From Natrinema mahii (lineage in GTDB: Archaea > Halobacteriota > Halobacteria > Halobacteriales > Natrialbaceae), in the NCBI GenBank assembly GCA_000690595.2, contig JHUT02000001.1, positions 434,001 through 498,000 on the forward strand: a stretch of DNA of 64,000 nt, written 5' to 3'. The position numbers were made by a program, and so were the translations under genes. The notes below the pieces were generated by a model that saw nothing but the letters and a program-made list of their open reading frames with translations, did not search any database and was not told the DNA's origin. The number at the start of each line of letters is the position of its first letter. The stretch's first letter is position 1. Shown here piece by piece: positions 60,106-64,000 of the stretch.

Positions 60106-61224
60106 TCAGTCGCTGCCGACGCCGACGGGCGCGTTCGGACCGTCGGTCGCCGGGCGGTCGAACTGGCGGACGACGTCGATGTCGTCGACGCGACCGCGGG
60201 CCGTCGCGACATCGACGAGCAGGTCCGTGAGGTTGATCGTCTCGGCCAGGTAGTCGTCGCGACGCCGTTGCCACGCCTCGTCGATGCCCTCGTCGCGAAG
60301 CAACGCCGTCGCCCGGTCGCGGAGGTCGTCGAAGCGGGCGACGTTGTGGATCAGCCCTCGGTTCTCGAGCGCGACGAAGTTGCCCATATCGGCCTCGCCG
60401 ACGAAGGAGTTCGATCGGATCGCCGGCGTGCCAAGCAGGGCGGCCTCGGTGACCATCGTCTGGGTGTCGGCGACCAGCAGCGTCGCCTCGGCGAGCGCGT
60501 CGTGCATCAGGGCGGGATGGAGGTCGAACGACCGCGCCGGCAGCCCCGCGAGGTCGACGTCGTTCCCCTCGTCGGAGACCAAGACCGTCGCGTCGTCGCT
60601 CAGTCGCTCGACGAGGCGGCGACACTGCTCGTTCGTGATGCCGTCCTTGCCGACATCGTGCTGGGAGCCGAAGGCGTTGAGCCGGAGGAGGACGTATGGC
60701 TCCTCGTCGCCGACGCCGAGTCGGTCGCGGACCGCGGGGTTGGGGTCGTAGACGTCGGGATGGAGGTACGCACACTCCTTGAGTCCCGGAAACACGTAGT
60801 GGTCCGCTCCGAGGTCTTTTCGGAAGGTGTTGGGCGTGAGGATCGCCCGGGCGAACGGCGTGGAGATCGTGTGATCGAACGACGCCGGCTCGGAGTCGAT
60901 GAGCAACACCGTCGGCGTCCGGAGCAGGGCCCCCGTGTGGGCCGCGTAGCCGCCCATCCCGAAGACGAGATCGGGGTCGAACCGCCTGGCCCGCCGGATC
61001 GCCCGGAGATAATGGGCCGGCAGCCGGCTCAGCAACGACCCCTTCGACGTATCGCAGTAGCCGTAGACCTCGTAGGGCAGTTCGTACCACTCGAGCAGAT
61101 CGACCGTACAGGTGTAATCGCGAGCGAGAACGAGCACCTCGTGTCCGCGGTCGCGAAGCGTCTGGACGGCGTGTTTGTACAGATGGACGTGTGCCGGCGT
61201 GTTCGTGAAGAACAGGTATCTCAT
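60106..61224 (-). CDS. DUF354 glycosyltransferase-like protein, copy B
   Basis: 372 aa from ATG 61224. Paralogue of copy A (42482): opening YLFFTNTPAHVHLYKHAVQT, VFGMGGYAAHTGALLRTPTV, LIDSEPASFDHTISTPFARA, PGLKECAYLHPDVY and DTQTMVTEAALLGTPAIRSN. Predicted GT-B-like cytoplasmic transferase or epimerase relative in glycan synthesis. Divergent from the toroid-GT4 pair. A motif variant (ATAACAAT) lies 47 bp upstream. Confidence 0.82.
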   Translation of the reverse strand: MRYLFFTNTPAHVHLYKHAVQTLRDRGHEVLVLARDYTCTVDLLEWYELPYEVYGYCDTSKGSLLSRLPAHYLRAIRRARRFDPDLVFGMGGYAAHTGALLRTPTVLLIDSEPASFDHTISTPFARAILTPNTFRKDLGADHYVFPGLKECAYLHPDVYDPNPAVRDRLGVGDEEPYVLLRLNAFGSQHDVGKDGITNEQCRRLVERLSDDATVLVSDEGNDVDLAGLPARSFDLHPALMHDALAEATLLVADTQTMVTEAALLGTPAIRSNSFVGEADMGNFVALENRGLIHNVARFDDLRDRATALLRDEGIDEAWQRRRDDYLAETINLTDLLVDVATARGRVDDIDVVRQFDRPATDGPNAPVGVGSD

Positions 61225-61271
61225 GTCAGTGACCACCCGGATCCATACCCGAACGTGGGACCGTCACTGCA

Positions 61272-61279
61272 ATTGTTAT
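61272..61279 (-). promoter_or_regulatory. GATAACAAT, weak motif variant upstream of DUF354-B
   Basis: Minus-strand AAGATAACAATTGCAG, 47 bp before ATG 61224. Differs from the consensus at the 3' end (AAT for AAAG). Confidence 0.35.
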
Positions 61280-61394
61280 CTTGCTCATACCAGTTTCGAC
61301 GGGAGAGTACACCGAACCGACCGGTTGCCGATCCGACCGGTCGAGGGGGTAGCCGCCGTATAATAATGGCCCGTCGGCGGGAGGGCGGAGACAG

Positions 61395-62756
61395 ATGCAG
61401 TCCGAGTACATTCCGCGGATCGGCGTCCGGCGACTCTCGAGTACCGTGGCCTCCCGATCCGCCGGCCCAGCGGGCGATTCGACGGGGGGAAACAGGTCGG
61501 GGACGGACGCGCCAACGGCCGAGCGATACGGACCCGTTCTCGAGTCGACGCTCGCCTACGCCCGGGAGCGGGACTACGTCGGGCCGGATTACGGCGACGG
61601 GATGAGCAGCGAACTCCTGCAGGCGCTGCCGGTCGAGAACAAGTGGCTCAATCTCGCCGTTCAGGAGACCGTCAAACGGACGCCGGTCGATGTCCGGCCG
61701 CTGTTTCGCGTCGAACTCCGGCGCAACTTCAAGGGTGGCGGCCTGTTCGCGATGGCGAACCTGAACTACCACGACCTCGGAGCCGAGTGGGACCCGGCGA
61801 AGGAACCGGCGTTCGACCCGCTCGCGGAGGCCGAACGGCTCGCCGACTGGCTCGTCGCCGAGCGGTGTGAGGGCTACAGCGGGTTCTGCGGCGGGCACCG
61901 CCACGAGATCCAGCATCTCCACACGAAAGGCGAGCCGAACGATCCCGACATCGTCTCGACTGCCTACGCGGTGAAGGCGCTGTTGCGCGCCGCCCGACTG
62001 GACGAGCGATACGCGGCGGTCGCCCGGACCGCGCGCGACTTCCTCGTCGAGGACCTGAACTACCGGGAGGTCCCCGAGGGCGCGAAGATCGACTATCACA
62101 TGAACCACCCGGACGACTCCTACACCCTCAACTCCGCGGCGCTTGGCGCGGGCATGCTCGTCGACCTCTACGAGTACTTCGGCGACGACGAGTACCGCGA
62201 GCGGGCGACGAAGATCCTCGATCACGTCGTCGCCAACCAGACCGACCGCGGCGGGTGGCCCTACCGGCTGCCGGCCTCGGCCTCCCACCTCTCGATGGAC
62301 AGCCACCACAACGGCTTCATCATCGAGTGTCTCCAGCGCTATCGCGACGTCGTCGACGCGGATCGGTACGCCGACGCGCTCGAGACGGCCCTCGAGTTCT
62401 ACCGGACCGAACTGTTCGACGTAGACGGCGCGCCGAACTTCGACGAGGAGAACGCCTATCCCCGGGACATTCACGCCAGCACGCAGGGGATTCTGGTGTT
62501 TACCCGCGAGGGCGAACTGGACGTCGCCGAGCGGATCCTTCGGTGGGTCCTCGCGAACCTCCAGCCCGAACAGGGACGGTTCTACTACCGGAAGTATCGC
62601 CACCACACGAAACGGGTGACGCTGATGCGCTGGTGCCAGGGCTGGATGTCCTACGCGCTCTCGGAGTTCCTGCTCGCGAGCGCGGACCGATCCGGGCCCG
62701 ATCGGGTGCCGGAGCGTCGCAGGGCGGCCGACCCGTCGGCGGTCGGTGACCGATGA
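61395..62756 (+). CDS. Predicted alpha/alpha-toroid (six-hairpin glycosidase-like) protein
   Basis: 453 aa, all-helical with repeats of two helices. Typical stretches: YAVKALLRAARLDERYAAVA, NSAALGAGMLVDLYEYFGDD, TDRGGWPYRLPASASHLSMD, SHHNGFIIECLQRYRDVVDA, IHASTQGILVFTREGELDVA. His/Asp/Trp-rich loops are placed as in glycoside hydrolase or glucuronyl C5-epimerase toroids. Haloarchaeal homologues are often mislabelled. Possible role: uronic-acid epimerase or lyase on the glycan. Overlaps the GT4 gene by 4 bp. The nearest TATA is GTATAATAAT at about 61358-61367. Confidence 0.65.
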   Translation: MQSEYIPRIGVRRLSSTVASRSAGPAGDSTGGNRSGTDAPTAERYGPVLESTLAYARERDYVGPDYGDGMSSELLQALPVENKWLNLAVQETVKRTPVDVRPLFRVELRRNFKGGGLFAMANLNYHDLGAEWDPAKEPAFDPLAEAERLADWLVAERCEGYSGFCGGHRHEIQHLHTKGEPNDPDIVSTAYAVKALLRAARLDERYAAVARTARDFLVEDLNYREVPEGAKIDYHMNHPDDSYTLNSAALGAGMLVDLYEYFGDDEYRERATKILDHVVANQTDRGGWPYRLPASASHLSMDSHHNGFIIECLQRYRDVVDADRYADALETALEFYRTELFDVDGAPNFDEENAYPRDIHASTQGILVFTREGELDVAERILRWVLANLQPEQGRFYYRKYRHHTKRVTLMRWCQGWMSYALSEFLLASADRSGPDRVPERRRAADPSAVGDR

Positions 62757-63907
62757 GTCGATCCGGGGCGTCGTCGCGTCCGGAGCGGCCGGGGGCGGCG
62801 TCCGCAGCGACGGCAACGGCGTCGGGGGAGCCGGCGGACGGGGCACCGACAGTCGACGATCGCCGGGTCCTCGTCGTGACGGGGCTGGGACACAAAAACG
62901 AGCGCCACTACGGGCCGCTCGCCGACGTCGCCGGGGAGACGACCATGGTCTGTCTGGATCCGACCGGCGACCTCGAGTCCGCGCGGACCGTCCGCGTCCC
63001 CGAGATCGGCCCGCGGCCCGTCCGCGTCCTCTTCCTCTTCGTCCTCGCGCTGTACGAGGGGTATCGCAACGATTACGACGCGGTCGCGTCGATCTCGCTC
63101 GTCCCCTACGGGTGCTACGCGCTCGCACTGAAAGCGCTCTACGGCTACCCCGCCCACCTCGGGATCATCGGGATCGATCTCGACCACCACGCCGAACAGT
63201 GGTACGGTCCCGTCCCGCGGTGGCTGTTCAGGCGCTTCGACGCGGTGTCGGTCCCCGGCACCTCACACGCCGAGCGACTCGTCCGGTTCGGCGTCCCGCC
63301 CGCCCGGATCGAACGGCTGACGAACGCGATCGACGTCGACACCTATCGGCCGCCGGCACGGGCGGTCGAGACCGACTACGAGTTCGTCTGGATCGGCCGG
63401 TTCAGCGCCGAAAAGGATCCGCTGCGGTTCGTCGACGCCCTCGCCGAACTCGAGGCGGCCGACCGGGAGTTCCGGGCGGTCATGGTCGGCGACGGCCCCC
63501 TCCGGTCGGCCGTCGTCGACGAACTCGCCGCCCGCGGGCTGGCCGACCGGGTCGACTGCCCCGGCTGGGTGGACGAGCCGCTCGAGTACTACCGCCGATC
63601 GGCGACGTTCGTTTTGACCTCCGAGCGGGACGCCTTGCCGCTGGTCATGCTCGAGGCGATGGCGACCGGCCTGCCCGCGGTCGTCCCGCCGGTGGGGTCG
63701 ATCCCGGACATCGTGACCGACGGCGAGAACGGGCTCGTCGTCGCCGATCGCGAGCCCACGACCATCGCGGCGGCGATGGCGCGGTGTCTGGACGACCCCG
63801 AGTTCCGTCGCTCGCTCGGGGCCAACGCGGCGGCGGTCCGGTCGGACGTCTCGCTCGAGCGGGCGAGCGAGGACTGGCGGCGGATCCTGGCGGCCCTCGA
63901 GCGGTGA
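62753..63907 (+). CDS. Glycosyltransferase family 4
   Basis: 384-aa GT-B enzyme from ATG 62753 (ATGA overlap with the toroid gene). A Ser/Ala-rich extension of about 35 residues precedes the domain. Landmarks: GLGHKNERHYGPLADVAG, YGYPAHLGIIGIDLDHHAEQ, PGTSHAERLVRFGVPPARIE, WIGRFSAEKDPLRFVDALAE and the EX7E region SERDALPLVMLEAMATGLPA. Probably adds a sugar to the surface glycan; polar, no membrane segment. Confidence 0.87.
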   Translation: MSRSGASSRPERPGAASAATATASGEPADGAPTVDDRRVLVVTGLGHKNERHYGPLADVAGETTMVCLDPTGDLESARTVRVPEIGPRPVRVLFLFVLALYEGYRNDYDAVASISLVPYGCYALALKALYGYPAHLGIIGIDLDHHAEQWYGPVPRWLFRRFDAVSVPGTSHAERLVRFGVPPARIERLTNAIDVDTYRPPARAVETDYEFVWIGRFSAEKDPLRFVDALAELEAADREFRAVMVGDGPLRSAVVDELAARGLADRVDCPGWVDEPLEYYRRSATFVLTSERDALPLVMLEAMATGLPAVVPPVGSIPDIVTDGENGLVVADREPTTIAAAMARCLDDPEFRRSLGANAAAVRSDVSLERASEDWRRILAALER

Positions 63908-63983
63908 GCCGGGCAGTCGCAGTTCGGCAGACGGGCGGCTCCCGGCGACCGGAAGGACCTCGATTACCGCCGGTAGCGACGCG

Positions 63984-63992
63984 ATAACAAAG
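63984..63992 (+). promoter_or_regulatory. GATAACAAAGC motif at the window edge
   Basis: GCGATAACAAAGCGAAT on the plus strand, 8 bases from the end of the window. A plus-strand gene is expected to begin shortly after 64000. Confidence 0.55.
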
Positions 63993-64000
63993 CGAATACT

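Noticed and set aside
61221-63128. 635-codon minus-strand open frame opposite the toroid protein and GT4 genes
   Set aside because: Antisense shadow without domains; the plus-strand frames carry family motifs.
1-64000. tRNA, rRNA or CRISPR array
   Set aside because: No T-loop/anticodon pattern, rRNA-like tract or direct-repeat/spacer series was seen; the only regular tandem array is the coding repeat at 30169-30462.

Overview
The window reads as chromosome from a halophilic archaeon (class Halobacteria). Base composition is GC-rich, the proteins are strongly acidic (Asp/Glu-rich), many exported proteins carry twin-arginine signals, genes overlap by 4-8 bp (ATGA/GTGA junctions), and short or absent leaders with AT-rich TATA boxes are common. 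The families present (Mrp antiporter with a split MrpA, CbtBA, membrane-anchored winged-helix regulators, DUF354 and DUF362 proteins, IS6-type transposase) fit this group; the genus cannot be fixed by reading alone. All family names come from recognising motifs; no search was run.

Layout. 1-4.1 kb (minus): the 5' part of a dipeptide/oligopeptide ABC importer operon. 4.65-5.8 kb: a tyrosine-recombinase-like protein lacking catalytic residues. 5.9-14.3 kb (minus): a nine-gene Mrp-type cation/proton antiporter operon with a UspA-MnhE fusion and three antiporter-like subunits. 14.5-17.6 kb (plus): CbtB-CbtA cobalt transporter, a [2Fe-2S] protein and an acyl-CoA synthetase. 17.7-19.2 kb: a small low-GC scar with an 86-bp MITE, an IS6-family transposase remnant and a decayed reading frame. 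19.2-28.4 kb: dihydroorotate dehydrogenase, a Tat-exported protein, a signal-peptidase (SipW/Sec11)-CalY/TasA-like module, dihydroorotase and a sugar epimerase. 28.8-36.3 kb: membrane-tethered or small winged-helix regulators around a 720-aa acidic surface protein that carries about 25 N-glycosylation sequons.

36.5-64 kb is a large surface-glycan (exopolysaccharide or N-glycan) region. It contains a WbpD-E-B-A-like four-gene set that would make a UDP-diacetamido-uronic acid, a WecB/WbpI-like 2-epimerase, four glycosyltransferase-type proteins plus two DUF354 proteins, two polysaccharide deacetylases, a phosphodiesterase-type alkaline phosphatase, a Gfo/Idh-DUF362-epimerase trio, a predicted alpha/alpha-toroid protein, a PAS sensor kinase and a TumE-like toxin-antitoxin pair. 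Type 2 IPP isomerase and a LysO-like exporter sit between two glycan blocks.

The most unusual signal is a short motif, consensus GATAACAAAGC, found upstream of at least seven (up to nine) transcription units of the glycan region on both strands. At several of them it lies where the TATA box should be. It was not noticed in front of genes in the first 34 kb. It looks like a dedicated core promoter or activator element that unites the scattered glycan operons. A second notable signal is the pair of 86-bp MITEs 35 kb apart, whose hairpin is preserved by compensatory changes.
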